DNA of 39,189 nucleotides from NCBI GenBank assembly GCA_002685935.1, contig NYZD01000145.1:1-39189 (forward strand), read 5' to 3'. The position numbers were made by a program, and so were the translations under genes. The notes under the pieces were generated by a model that saw only the letters and a program-made list of their open reading frames with translations, did not search any database and was not told the origin of the DNA. The stretch comes from Planctomycetaceae bacterium. GTDB lineage: Bacteria; Planctomycetota; Phycisphaerae; Phycisphaerales; Zrk34. Below, piece after piece: positions 9,090 to 17,530 of this stretch; position 1 is the first letter of the stretch; every line of letters starts with the position of its first letter.

Positions 9090-10118
9090 TCAATCCTTCT
9101 GACGGATGGCCTTGATCATCATGGGGATAACCTTGCGGAGGTCACCAACGATGCCATAGTGGGCGACGCCGAAGATCGGGGCGTCCTTGTCCCAGTTGAT
9201 GGCGATGATTTTGGCCGACTCCTCCATACCCGCACGATGTTGAACCGCCCCACTGACGCCGCAAGCGATGTAGAGCGCCGGGCGCACCGTCGTGCCGGTC
9301 TGGCCGACCTGGTACTCCTTGCTGATGTAGCCGGCGTCAACCGCGCCACGCGAAGCCCCGACCGCCCCACCGATGGCGCCCGCCAGCTCGTGAATCAACT
9401 GAAAGTCCTGCGCGTTGGCAACGCCCGCGCCGCCGGCGACGATCGTCCGCGCCGCCTTCAGGTCCACCGTTCGCTTCTCGCGGTGACGTTCAATGAGCTT
9501 CACGGACAGATCGAAATCATCGAACTCGATGGCTTCCTCGACGATCTGTCCGCGTCGGCCGGGGTCGGCGTCGTTGAGGCGCATGACGCCCTCACGCACG
9601 GTTGCCATCTGCGGCCAACGGTCGCAGTTGATGATGGTGGCGATGATGTTCCCGCCGAACGCCGGGCGGACCTGCAAGAGAAGATTCTCGTGGACGGTTT
9701 TTGTCTTGGGCTCGGTGTATGCGCCGATGTCGAGGTCGGTGCAATCGGCGGTGAGACCGGCTCGCATCGCGCTGGCAATGCGTGGAGCCAGATCGCGTCC
9801 CTGGGCGGTGGCGCCATAGAGCACGATCTGTGGCTCGTGCTTCTGAATCAACTGGCACATCACGCGGGCGTACGGCAGCGTGCGGTAGTGCTCGAGTCGG
9901 GTGTCATGCACGTGGTACACGTTGTCAGCGCCAAGGGCGATCAGACGATAGGACAATTCGCGTACGTTCCAGCCGATCAGCACCGCGCCCATCGAAACGT
10001 TCAGCCGGTCGGCCAGCTCACGCGCCTTGCCGCACAACTCGAGGGAGACGTCACTGAGATGCTCGTCCTCCTGTTCGGCAAAGACCCAGACTTCGCCCTG
10101 TCGATTCGGTTCAATCAT
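9090..10118 (-). CDS. etfA: Electron transfer flavoprotein alpha subunit
   Basis: A 342-residue ETF alpha subunit (FixB family). The N-terminal half (VWVFAEQEDEHLSDVSLEL, GAVLIG) is the alpha/beta domain that pairs with the beta subunit. The C-terminal half is the FAD domain, with VGQTGTTVRPALYIACGVSGA and the downstream KIIAINWDKDAPIF signature. Together with ETF beta it takes electrons from acyl-CoA dehydrogenases and gives them to a membrane quinone oxidoreductase. The gene lies 133 bases downstream of etfB, with a stable hairpin between them, and 62 bases upstream of the acyl-CoA dehydrogenase. The ATG at 10118 has only a weak Shine-Dalgarno (AAGAG). I see no feature that decides between a conventional and a bifurcating ETF. 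Confidence 0.95.
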   Translation of the reverse strand: MIEPNRQGEVWVFAEQEDEHLSDVSLELCGKARELADRLNVSMGAVLIGWNVRELSYRLIALGADNVYHVHDTRLEHYRTLPYARVMCQLIQKHEPQIVLYGATAQGRDLAPRIASAMRAGLTADCTDLDIGAYTEPKTKTVHENLLLQVRPAFGGNIIATIINCDRWPQMATVREGVMRLNDADPGRRGQIVEEAIEFDDFDLSVKLIERHREKRTVDLKAARTIVAGGAGVANAQDFQLIHELAGAIGGAVGASRGAVDAGYISKEYQVGQTGTTVRPALYIACGVSGAVQHRAGMEESAKIIAINWDKDAPIFGVAHYGIVGDLRKVIPMMIKAIRQKD

Positions 10119-10211
10119 TGCAGTAGCTCTTGGCGATTGGCTGTTCGCTGTCCTGGAAGTGATGGTTTGCCATTATGTTTCGCGTGCGATTCGAGTACGT
10201 GAAGGGCCGCG

Positions 10212-10251
10212 ACGGAGCTGACCGCCTTCGGGCCATGCCCGGCCGCTCCGT
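10212..10251 (-). other. Intercistronic stem-loop after etfB
   Basis: Seven-base arms ACGGAGC/GCTCCGT directly abut the etfB stop codon and enclose a second small hairpin (GGGC-CAT-GCCC, 10230-10240). No T-run follows, so a processing or mRNA-stability element between etfB and etfA is more likely than a full terminator. Confidence 0.45.
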
Positions 10252-11166
10252 CTACCCCAACGTGTGGTCCACAATCAACTCGTGAATCATTTCACGGACC
10301 CCTTCTTCGGTCGGTTCGACAGCTTTGAACCCTTCCTTGGTAAGAACGATGGATTGAACGCGGTGCACGCGGGTCGGCGAACCTGCGATGCCGCACCATT
10401 TGAGGTCGGCGTGAATGTCGTCCAGGTCATACTGCTCGATGAGCAGGCCGTGGTCGCGCAGGGCGCCGACGCGGGCGTCCTTTTCCGCCTGGCGCTCGCT
10501 ATCGGTCGCCTGCTTCATGGCGGCATCGACCTCGCGGTCGATCTCGGCGGCAGCGCGGGCACGCTTGGCGCGCATGACGCGCCTGGCCGATGCCGGTCGC
10601 GGCCGGTTGGCGGTATCCAAAGTCGTCACGAGCACCGGGAGGCGGACGTCGAGCACCTCCCAGCCGTTGCCAACGTTGCGTCGCACGCGGGCCTGATGAT
10701 CGGACAGATCGATGAATTGCTCGAAATAGGTGATCTGCGGCAACCCCAGCTTCTCAGCCATCTGCGGCCCGACTTGCGCCGTGTCACCATCAATCGCCTG
10801 TCTTCCACAGAACACGATGTCGAAGTTGCCAACCGTGCGCACGGCTTGGGCGAGAATATAGCTCGTGGCGAGCGTATCGCTGGCGGCCGCCCGGCGATCA
10901 CTCACCAGAGCCACCCGATCAGCGCCGCGGTAAAGACATTCGCGCAACACCTCGGTTGCGCCCAACGGTCCCATGGTGATCGCGGTCACACTGCCGCCGT
11001 GCTCATCGCGCACCGCCAGTGCTGCTTCCAACGCGTGCAGGTCGTCAGGATTGAACACCGCAGGCAGCGCGCCACGGTTGACCGTGCCGTCGGCCTTCAT
11101 CGCATCGCCGGTGACGTTGGCGGTGTCTGGCACCTGCTTGACACAAACGATGCATTGATAGGGCAT
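10252..11166 (-). CDS. etfB: Electron transfer flavoprotein beta subunit
   Basis: A 304-residue ETF beta subunit (FixA family), somewhat longer than the usual 250-265 residues because of an extended C-terminal tail. The family start IVCVKQVPDTANV is followed by NPDDLHALEAALAVRDE, VTAITMGP and the nucleotide-binding CGRQAIDGDTAQVGPQMAEKL stretch typical of the AMP/FAD-binding region. The start is well supported by GGAGA eight bases before the ATG. It is the first gene of the etfB-etfA-acyl-CoA dehydrogenase unit and is divergent from the amidohydrolase gene. The shared 187-base spacer holds promoter-like sequences for both directions. The tail after about residue 200 is charged and carries an insertion (RVMRAKRARAAAEIDREVD) of unknown function. 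Confidence 0.95.
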   Translation of the reverse strand: MPYQCIVCVKQVPDTANVTGDAMKADGTVNRGALPAVFNPDDLHALEAALAVRDEHGGSVTAITMGPLGATEVLRECLYRGADRVALVSDRRAAASDTLATSYILAQAVRTVGNFDIVFCGRQAIDGDTAQVGPQMAEKLGLPQITYFEQFIDLSDHQARVRRNVGNGWEVLDVRLPVLVTTLDTANRPRPASARRVMRAKRARAAAEIDREVDAAMKQATDSERQAEKDARVGALRDHGLLIEQYDLDDIHADLKWCGIAGSPTRVHRVQSIVLTKEGFKAVEPTEEGVREMIHELIVDHTLG

Positions 11167-11216
11167 TACGACGTCTCCTTGTCTGAGGCTGGCCAGACGC
11201 TCAATGCAATAGATGA

Positions 11217-11245
11217 CAAATAGCCACAGATAATTGGATTGTCAA
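11217..11245 (-). promoter_or_regulatory. Candidate etfB promoter
   Basis: On the minus strand a perfect -35 TTGACA (11245-11240) is followed after 17 bases by TATTTG (11222-11217), a weak -10. It lies about 50 bases upstream of the etfB ATG. Confidence 0.45.
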
Positions 11246-11248
11246 GTC

Positions 11249-11277
11249 TTGATTTGGTCGGTATCAGATCGTAGATT
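11249..11277 (+). promoter_or_regulatory. Candidate promoter of the amidohydrolase gene
   Basis: TTGATT (11249-11254), 17 bases, then TAGATT (11272-11277); each box has 4 matches of 6 to consensus. It would give a leader of about 70 bases before the ATG at 11354 and lies back to back with the etfB promoter. Confidence 0.35.
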
Positions 11278-11353
11278 GCGGCGGCCATGCCGGACCCATT
11301 ACCCTTGGGCCGGATCGGCGATCCTCTCGCTCTCGTTCAAAAAGGATCTGACC

Positions 11354-12619
11354 ATGCACACACTCAACGGCACAGTCTTGCAGCCCAGGTCGGCGGACAC
11401 CTGCGACGTGATCGCCAATGCAAGCGTGCAACTCAACGATGACGGCAAGATCGCCGAGGTGACCAGCGGTAAGGCGAGCACCAGCGGCGACGCGGTCGGT
11501 GGGGAAGGCTGCTGGATTCTGCCCGGGTTCATCGACGCGCACCTGCACGTGTCTCAATGGGACCGCCGGGGCCTCGACGGCAGCTCTCTTTTCGACTGGC
11601 TCGAGACGATCGTGCATCCGGCCGAGCAGCGCATGGCCGACCTCGACTTCGCCGGGGACCTGGCCGAGCGCTTCGTCGCCGGCATGATCACCAACGGCAC
11701 GACAACCGTCGCGGCGTTTGGCAGCCCCTTTGCCACGGCGACAGACCGAGTATTCGACGTCTTCGCCAGGCGCGGCCTGCGGGCGATCTACGGCATGGTG
11801 CTCAATGACATGAACTGGCCGGACGCCCTGTGCGTGCCCGCCGACGAGGCATTGGATCAATCGCGCGAGTTGGCCGTCAAGTGGCATGGCGCCGGCGACG
11901 GTCGACTCCAATACGCGTTCAGCCCGCGGATGGCCACCTGCTGCAGTGAGACACTGCTGCACGGCGTCGTCGCCCTAGCCGAGATGATCGACTGCCACAT
12001 CTTCACGCACGTCGCCGAGTCGTCCGATCAGGAAGACCAGGTCCGCGATCGCTTCCCTGACTACATCGATGACGTGGATCTGTTCGATGATATGGGACTC
12101 CTCGGGCCGCGCACGTTGCTCGGACACGGTGTGTGCTTGAGCGATTCACAGCGGCGACAGGTGGCTGGAAAACAAGCGTCTGTCGTGCACTGTCCGACGG
12201 CAAATCTCTTCCTGGAAAGCGGGCTGATGGATTACGTCTCGCACCGCAAGGCCGGCATCCGCATCGCTCTGGGGAGCAGCATCGCGGCCGGCCCCGAGCC
12301 GTTCATGCCGCAGGTCGCCGTCGCAGCCCTGCAGACCGCCAAGGCCCTGAAGGTGCACGCGGTGCCTCGTCGCTCTTATCCCGTTCCGACGCCCGCCGAG
12401 GGCTGGTGGCTGCTGACGCGCGGAGCGGCCGAGGCCCTGAACATGGGCGACCGCATCGGCGCCATCGAGTCGGGATACGAGGCGGACTGTCTGGTGGTGC
12501 GTCCCGAACCGTGGATCGCCGATCTGCCAACCGAACAACAGGTCTCGGCGCTTCTATACACGCTGCGCCCCCAACAGATCGAGCACGTGTTCATTGCCGG
12601 GCGACGTGTCGGCGTGTGA
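11354..12619 (+). CDS. Guanine-deaminase-like amidohydrolase lacking the conserved metal-ligand Asp
   Basis: A 421-residue TIM-barrel amidohydrolase, closest by motif to guanine deaminase and related chlorohydrolase/aminohydrolase (ATZ/TRZ-like) enzymes. Visible residues are H63-x-H65 in FIDAHLHV, FSPRM near 190 (substrate loop), H219 and E222 in FTHVAES, H258 in LGHGVCLS, and VHCPTANLFLESGLM near 278. The last metal and catalytic ligand of the family, the Asp of G-T-D, is replaced: the segment reads G307-S308-S309-I310. The protein may therefore be inactive, bind metal differently or act on another substrate. The start is the ATG at 11354 after AAAGGA. The frame stays open upstream, but that part is not family sequence. 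The neighbours downstream are an MttB-like and a URO-D-like methyltransferase, a context that does not point to purine salvage. Confidence 0.85.
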   Translation: MHTLNGTVLQPRSADTCDVIANASVQLNDDGKIAEVTSGKASTSGDAVGGEGCWILPGFIDAHLHVSQWDRRGLDGSSLFDWLETIVHPAEQRMADLDFAGDLAERFVAGMITNGTTTVAAFGSPFATATDRVFDVFARRGLRAIYGMVLNDMNWPDALCVPADEALDQSRELAVKWHGAGDGRLQYAFSPRMATCCSETLLHGVVALAEMIDCHIFTHVAESSDQEDQVRDRFPDYIDDVDLFDDMGLLGPRTLLGHGVCLSDSQRRQVAGKQASVVHCPTANLFLESGLMDYVSHRKAGIRIALGSSIAAGPEPFMPQVAVAALQTAKALKVHAVPRRSYPVPTPAEGWWLLTRGAAEALNMGDRIGAIESGYEADCLVVRPEPWIADLPTEQQVSALLYTLRPQQIEHVFIAGRRVGV

Positions 12620-12635
12620 CGTTCTTGTTGTGGTC

Positions 12636-12654
12636 CGCCGCTTTGTTAGCGGCG
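12636..12654 (+). terminator. Stem-loop after the amidohydrolase gene (weak terminator or processing site)
   Basis: Perfect 7-base arms CGCCGCT/AGCGGCG with loop TTGTT, 16 bases past the stop codon. There is no T-run after the stem, so intrinsic termination would be inefficient. Confidence 0.4.
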
Positions 12655-12712
12655 ACGAGGACGGAAGTGGACCAGGCCGAATGAATCATCCCCTATCTCA
12701 GGCGTCAGACGC

Positions 12713-14128
12713 ATGATCGCTACCGGAATTAGAGTGCTCACCGAAGATGAGCGTGATCAGATCCACGCTGCGGCACTGCGCGTGCTCGACGCAGGCGGCG
12801 TGGCCGTCGAAGATAACGAACTAAGGGCACAGCTCACAGCGCGCGGCGCGACGCCCGGGCGGACCGCGGAGCAGGTCCGCATCCCATCGCAGCTCGTCGC
12901 CGAATGCCTGGAAACCGTCAACCGCGCGCCCGTCCTGCAATGCGTCAACGGCAAGACGCTCAAGCACGGGCCGAACGATCGCTACTACAGTGCGACGGTG
13001 ACCGACCCGTATATCGTCGACGCAGTGGATGGCATTCGCAGGCCTGCTCTTGACGACATCGCCCGACATGCGCGGTTGTGTGATGCGCTGCCGCTGATCG
13101 ATCACGTTCACCTGATGGACGACACGGTGCCGGACCTGGATTCGCACGTGTCGGAACTGAAGGGTCTGGAAGCGTTCGTCGCAAACACCACCACCGCCTA
13201 CCACTGCGCGCCCGGTTCGCTGGAGGGCACGCGGTATTGGATCGAAATCGCCGAGATCATGGCCGGAGGTAGCCTGGAACGCTGCCCGATCCTCAATGCG
13301 TACGTTCCCTCGGTCAGCCCGCTCACACTCACAGATTTCAACACCAGGCAGTTGAGAATGTTCCTCGAACACGGCGTGTTGTGCCAGGTCGGCCCATGCG
13401 CGATCGCGGGCGCCACCGCGCCTTATCCGGTGGCCGGCCTCGTGGTCCAGTCGTGGGCGGAGGTATTGGCGATGGTCGTGGCCGCGCAGGTGATCAAGCC
13501 GGGTGCGCCGATCGCCAGCGGCGGTGGCGGAGCGCATCCGATGGACATGCGCGACGGCGCAAGCCTGTACAGCGGCGTATCCAAAGCATTGGCCAGCGCC
13601 GCTATGGTCGAACTGGGCGGTGGGTTCGATCTTCCAACGCTGAGCGGCAATCTGTCAACGCTATGTTCAAACTACACCGTGCAAAACGGGATCGAATCGG
13701 CAGTCGGCGCATTTGGCACGTTCTTCGGCCGAGTGAGTTGCTACGGAACGATGGGATCGATCGCCAACGCCTGCGGCATGAGCGCCACTCAGATTGTGCT
13801 GCATCATGATCTCATTGAGACGCTGGAGAATTTCCGCGCAGGAATTGACGTGACCGACGAGAAACTCGCCGTTGCGTCCATTCTCGACACGGGCCCGAAG
13901 GGAGATTTCCTGACCGATCCGCTCACGCTGCGGTACATGCACAGCGATGAACATTTCTTTTCGCCGTGTCTCGAGGTGTGCGCGGCTGGGCAGGATCAAA
14001 GCACGATGACCGACCGGGCAACACGACGAGCCGAGGACCTGATCGCGACCCACGAGCCGACGGTGCCGCAGGATCGCGTTGACGAAGTCCGTCGATACGT
14101 AGAGCGAGAACTGAAGGCGTTGGGCTAG
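12713..14128 (+). CDS. MttB-family (trimethylamine/betaine-type) corrinoid methyltransferase, non-pyrrolysine
   Basis: A 471-residue member of the MttB superfamily. Family stretches include LTEDERDQIHAAALRVLDAGG at the N-terminus, a glycine-rich GGGGAHPMDMRDG, and MGSIANACGMSATQIVLHHDLIETLENFR towards the C-terminus. The reading frame has no internal TAG, so this is the pyrrolysine-free type. Characterised non-pyrrolysine members (for example MtgB) demethylate glycine betaine or other quaternary amines and pass the methyl group to a corrinoid protein. No corrinoid protein gene is in the window, so the partner must be elsewhere. The substrate is unknown. The gene ends with a TAG; the frame after that stop stays open into the next gene, which is also a methyltransferase-like protein, 156 bases on. 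The start is the ATG at 12713, which has only a weak upstream purine stretch. Confidence 0.9.
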   Translation: MIATGIRVLTEDERDQIHAAALRVLDAGGVAVEDNELRAQLTARGATPGRTAEQVRIPSQLVAECLETVNRAPVLQCVNGKTLKHGPNDRYYSATVTDPYIVDAVDGIRRPALDDIARHARLCDALPLIDHVHLMDDTVPDLDSHVSELKGLEAFVANTTTAYHCAPGSLEGTRYWIEIAEIMAGGSLERCPILNAYVPSVSPLTLTDFNTRQLRMFLEHGVLCQVGPCAIAGATAPYPVAGLVVQSWAEVLAMVVAAQVIKPGAPIASGGGGAHPMDMRDGASLYSGVSKALASAAMVELGGGFDLPTLSGNLSTLCSNYTVQNGIESAVGAFGTFFGRVSCYGTMGSIANACGMSATQIVLHHDLIETLENFRAGIDVTDEKLAVASILDTGPKGDFLTDPLTLRYMHSDEHFFSPCLEVCAAGQDQSTMTDRATRRAEDLIATHEPTVPQDRVDEVRRYVERELKALG

Positions 14129-14284
14129 GCATCCGCCGGGCAGCAGATTCTGCCACGCTCTCGCCTGTTCTTCAACGACGTGTCCGCCCCGGGGCATACG
14201 GCTGGGTATATTCGTTGCTTGGCCATCCAGAACCGTACCGTAAACCGGCCAACTGGGACAGGTCGGTTCCGAAGGGAGCAGAAA

Positions 14285-15331
14285 GTGACCAGTCGAGAAC
14301 GAGTGCTGACCGCCTGCCGGCGGGGGAAGCCGGATCGCGTGCCGCGCGACCTGTGGATGGAAGCCGGCGTGGAGCAGGACCTTAAGAGGCGCCTGCCGGA
14401 TCAGGACCTGCTGGAATATTTCAACGTGGACGTGCGCAGCGCGGCGCCGAGCCCCACGCGACTGGCGACCGACTTCTCACACTATTTCGACCGCGATGTG
14501 GAGTGCGACGAGTGGGGTCGCGGGACGGTATGGGACGATCAGCGCCACTACGCGGAGATATGCTACCCACTGCGTCATGCCCGAGACCTGGCTGACATCG
14601 AGGCGTATCCCTGGCCTGACCTGCTGGAGGACTACCGCTACGAGGAGACGTCCCGACAGGTGCGGTCCCTGCAGGACGCCGGCTACGCGGTCACGGCTCC
14701 CCTTTACGAGACCGTCTTCGAGATGGCCTGGGAGTTGCGATCGATGGACCTGCTGTTCGAGGATATGACGTTTCGCCCCGATCTGGCTGCAACTCTCCTT
14801 GACCGAATCACCGAGCGCCGTGTCTTCGCCGCCGCGAAGATGGCGGAGGCCGGTGTTGACATCGTACAGTTCGGCGACGACGTGGCCATGCAGACCGGTC
14901 TGATGATGAGCAAGACAATGTGGCGACAGTGGTTCGCACCACGGCTGCGCCGGGCCATCGGCGCTGCGAAGGGCGCCAACCCGGCCGTGCTCATCTGGTA
15001 CCACAGCGACGGGAACATCACTGACCTCATTCCCGATCTGATCGAGGTCGGTGTGGATATCCTCAACCCAATCCAGCCCGAGTGTGTGGACCAGGCGTGG
15101 GTCAAGCGGGAATACGGCGACCACCTGGCTTTCTGGGGAGGACTTGGCGTGCAGTCGGTGCTGCCGCTCGGCACGCCCGACCAGGTGCGGCAACACGTCA
15201 AGGAGGTCATCAAGGACGTCGGCGCAGACGGTGGCCTCGTCATCAGCCCCTCACACGTGCTGGAACGCGATACCCCCTATGCCAATATCCTGGCGATGAA
15301 GGAGGCGATTGATGAGTACGGCACGTATTGA
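14285..15331 (+). CDS. URO-D-fold protein (uroporphyrinogen decarboxylase / MtaA-like), copy 1
   Basis: A 348-residue cytoplasmic protein with the URO-D/MtaA fold. The start TSRERVLTACRRGKPDRVPRDLW is the classic opening of the family. GTG at 14285 is used because AAGGGAG lies six bases upstream and the family begins here. The MtbA/MtaA methyl-corrinoid:CoM enzymes bind zinc through H-x-C plus a distal Cys. Here the first motif reads H240-S-D242-G-N, with Asp in place of Cys, and the following segment is GVDILNPIQPEC. True haem-pathway URO-D is unlikely because the N-terminal substrate-binding residues are not preserved. Its position after an MttB homologue suggests corrinoid or methyl-transfer chemistry, but its reaction is unknown. 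It is one of three URO-D-fold genes in this window. Confidence 0.85.
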   Translation: MTSRERVLTACRRGKPDRVPRDLWMEAGVEQDLKRRLPDQDLLEYFNVDVRSAAPSPTRLATDFSHYFDRDVECDEWGRGTVWDDQRHYAEICYPLRHARDLADIEAYPWPDLLEDYRYEETSRQVRSLQDAGYAVTAPLYETVFEMAWELRSMDLLFEDMTFRPDLAATLLDRITERRVFAAAKMAEAGVDIVQFGDDVAMQTGLMMSKTMWRQWFAPRLRRAIGAAKGANPAVLIWYHSDGNITDLIPDLIEVGVDILNPIQPECVDQAWVKREYGDHLAFWGGLGVQSVLPLGTPDQVRQHVKEVIKDVGADGGLVISPSHVLERDTPYANILAMKEAIDEYGTY

Positions 15332-15349
15332 GCATCTCTGATGGGGCCG

Positions 15350-15370
15350 CGAACGACAAGTTGGCGTTCG
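15350..15370 (+). terminator. Near-palindromic stem-loop after URO-D copy 1
   Basis: Arms CGAACG/CGTTCG with a further closing C-G pair inside, 18 bases after the stop codon. It lacks a T-run. It may mark the end of the amidohydrolase-MttB-URO-D group before the secreted-protein genes. Confidence 0.35.
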
Positions 15371-15529
15371 ACGTCGTGAGAATGCCGTAGATGGATCGGC
15401 CCATGTTTTCTCGCCCCTCCGGGACGCTTTGCGGTCATGGCGCTTGACCTGACGGCTGCAATACTGTCGCTCCGCATGTTTTCCTGTATCGTAAGATTTC
15501 GTTCTTTCTTAGGAATCAGAGGTAGGATC

Positions 15530-17530
15530 ATGTCTCCATGCCGCGCAAATCCCAGCTCAACATCAATCCCTGCAGCGACACTGGCTCTCCTGCTGTCCGC
15601 CTGTATGCTCTGCGAAGCCGACGTCATCAGCCGCCAATATCACTACGACGCCGAGGCACTGCAGGCCTTTCGTCGTGACCGGTTCATCGACACTGCGACC
15701 TTCGCAGATGCCATTGCCCTGACGCCCTTCGTGCTCTACGCCGACGAGAACGGCTACAGTGAGTCCGCTTCCCTACATCAGAATTTGACCGACCGGCGGT
15801 GGGCGCGCAAGGAGTTCCAACTGGATCGTCCCGCAGCCCGCAGGGCCGAAGTGTATTTCACGATGTCCTCGCCGGACACACACGTCCTGTTCAACGGAAC
15901 GCCTGTGCCCATCACCGATGCCAAGAAGTGGGCTTACAGCGGCTGGGCCGTGGTAAATGTACCGGTTGATTTGCTCAAGCCCGGCCGCAACACCGTCGAT
16001 CTCTCGCACGCGGCGACTCTCGCCATCGTCCCGTGCGCGCAGCCCAATCGCAGCGCCCGCAGCATCGACGGCGGACAGACCTGGGACTACGACCACCTCG
16101 GCAACGATGGCGAATTCAATGGTGAATACATCGTTCGATTGGGGCTGGGCCAATACGCGGCGGTGGGCGTGTTGTGGTCGGACGAACTGGCGATCGCATC
16201 GCTGGCCGGTAGTGGACCGATCATGCCGACGATTGAAACTCGATCCGTGATGCTTGCCGCCGAGCGCGATACGCCGGCCGAGACGACGATCGACTACGAA
16301 GTTCGTACCGGTCCGGTGCCCAGCTACGACCCCAATCAATGGGACGCGTGGCGACCGGCATCCATGGACCGCCCACTGGACGTGCCCGCCGATCACCACT
16401 ACGTGCAGTGGCGCGCTTTCCTGCGCACAGACGACCCGCTGGTCACGCCGAAGCTGCACAGTATTTCGCTCACCGCGAAGTTCAATACGGTCACGCGACC
16501 CGCCAACGACACCACGCGCGTCACTCGATTTGACAATCAGAAGATCGTGCGCAGTTCCTACGTCTATCACTATCAAAAGCCATCGCCCCGACTCGACACG
16601 TTGCGTGAGAAATACCGCATCAACGAGATTGCCGCGGGCGAGGACGATCTGCAGCGCCTGGTTGCGCTACGCGATTGGACACGCGGCATGTGGTCGGACG
16701 GATGGGTTGACGGCGAGTACAGCCTGTGTGCCCCAATGGACGCACTGCTGATCTTTGATCTGGCGCCTGAGAACAAGGTCTCCGCATTTTGCGGCCACTA
16801 CGGCGGCGTGTTCAGTCAGTGCGCCCAATCTCTGGGCTACAACGGTCGCGTCGTCTGCGGGCGCGGTCACGCCTATGCCGAGGTCTGGTCGGACGACTTC
16901 CAGAAGTGGATCCTCATGGACGTCGGTCCGGCCGTCGATGATGTGGCTCAGTTGAACTACCACTACGAACACGACGGCATCCCGCTCAACAGTCTCGAAC
17001 TGCATCAAAGGCTTCTGGCCGATGATTGGGACGGCGTCGAGGTCGTCACCAGCGACCCAAAGAACCGATGGACGATCGCGGAATTCCCCGATCGCATGAA
17101 GCGGTACGAGTACGTCCGACTGCTGCCGCGCAACAACCAACTGGATACATGGTTCCCCGGCACGGTCAACGTCAAAGGCTGGGCTGCGGAGTTTGATTGG
17201 ATCACCTGGCGCGACGGCGCGGTCTCCGAAAAACGGCGCGACGAATTCAGCGCCACCAATCGTCCCGACGACCTCTACTGGACGATCAATCAGGTCGCCA
17301 TTTATCCGTATCAGACCGACGCCCCCGACACACTGCGTCTTGAATTCGATACCCATACTCCGAACTTCGCCACGTATCAGGTCCGCATTGATGATGGGGA
17401 TTGGTCGGACTGCGACGGATCGGTCGATTGGGATCTACTCGCCGGACATAACCGGATTGAAGCGCGCATCGTCAATGCGTTCGGCCGGCCCGGTATCGTC
17501 AGCCGGCTTGAGGTGCAGCATGCGAAATAA
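15530..17530 (+). CDS. Secreted transglutaminase-like lipoprotein
   Basis: A 666-residue exported protein. The ATG at 15530 follows AGGTAGGA and gives a signal sequence with hydrophobic core TLALLLSA and a lipobox-like L22-S-A-C25, so it may be lipid-anchored. The N-terminal half is beta-rich, with a jelly-roll-like segment (VYFTMSSPDTHVLFNGTPV). Around residues 400-470 lies a transglutaminase-like cysteine protease core: C421 in SAFCGHYGGVFSQC, H447 in GHAYAEVW and D464 in WILMDVG form a plausible Cys-His-Asp triad. The C-terminal part is beta-rich again. Such domains in bacteria usually hydrolyse or rearrange peptide or amide bonds, and the substrate here is unknown. The gene overlaps the next secreted gene by 11 bases, which points to joint translation and a shared extracellular role. 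Confidence 0.8.
   Translation: MSPCRANPSSTSIPAATLALLLSACMLCEADVISRQYHYDAEALQAFRRDRFIDTATFADAIALTPFVLYADENGYSESASLHQNLTDRRWARKEFQLDRPAARRAEVYFTMSSPDTHVLFNGTPVPITDAKKWAYSGWAVVNVPVDLLKPGRNTVDLSHAATLAIVPCAQPNRSARSIDGGQTWDYDHLGNDGEFNGEYIVRLGLGQYAAVGVLWSDELAIASLAGSGPIMPTIETRSVMLAAERDTPAETTIDYEVRTGPVPSYDPNQWDAWRPASMDRPLDVPADHHYVQWRAFLRTDDPLVTPKLHSISLTAKFNTVTRPANDTTRVTRFDNQKIVRSSYVYHYQKPSPRLDTLREKYRINEIAAGEDDLQRLVALRDWTRGMWSDGWVDGEYSLCAPMDALLIFDLAPENKVSAFCGHYGGVFSQCAQSLGYNGRVVCGRGHAYAEVWSDDFQKWILMDVGPAVDDVAQLNYHYEHDGIPLNSLELHQRLLADDWDGVEVVTSDPKNRWTIAEFPDRMKRYEYVRLLPRNNQLDTWFPGTVNVKGWAAEFDWITWRDGAVSEKRRDEFSATNRPDDLYWTINQVAIYPYQTDAPDTLRLEFDTHTPNFATYQVRIDDGDWSDCDGSVDWDLLAGHNRIEARIVNAFGRPGIVSRLEVQHAK

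Noticed and set aside
12713-14128. Pyrrolysine-containing MttB
   Set aside because: No TAG occurs inside the MttB domain, and no pyl genes are in the window.
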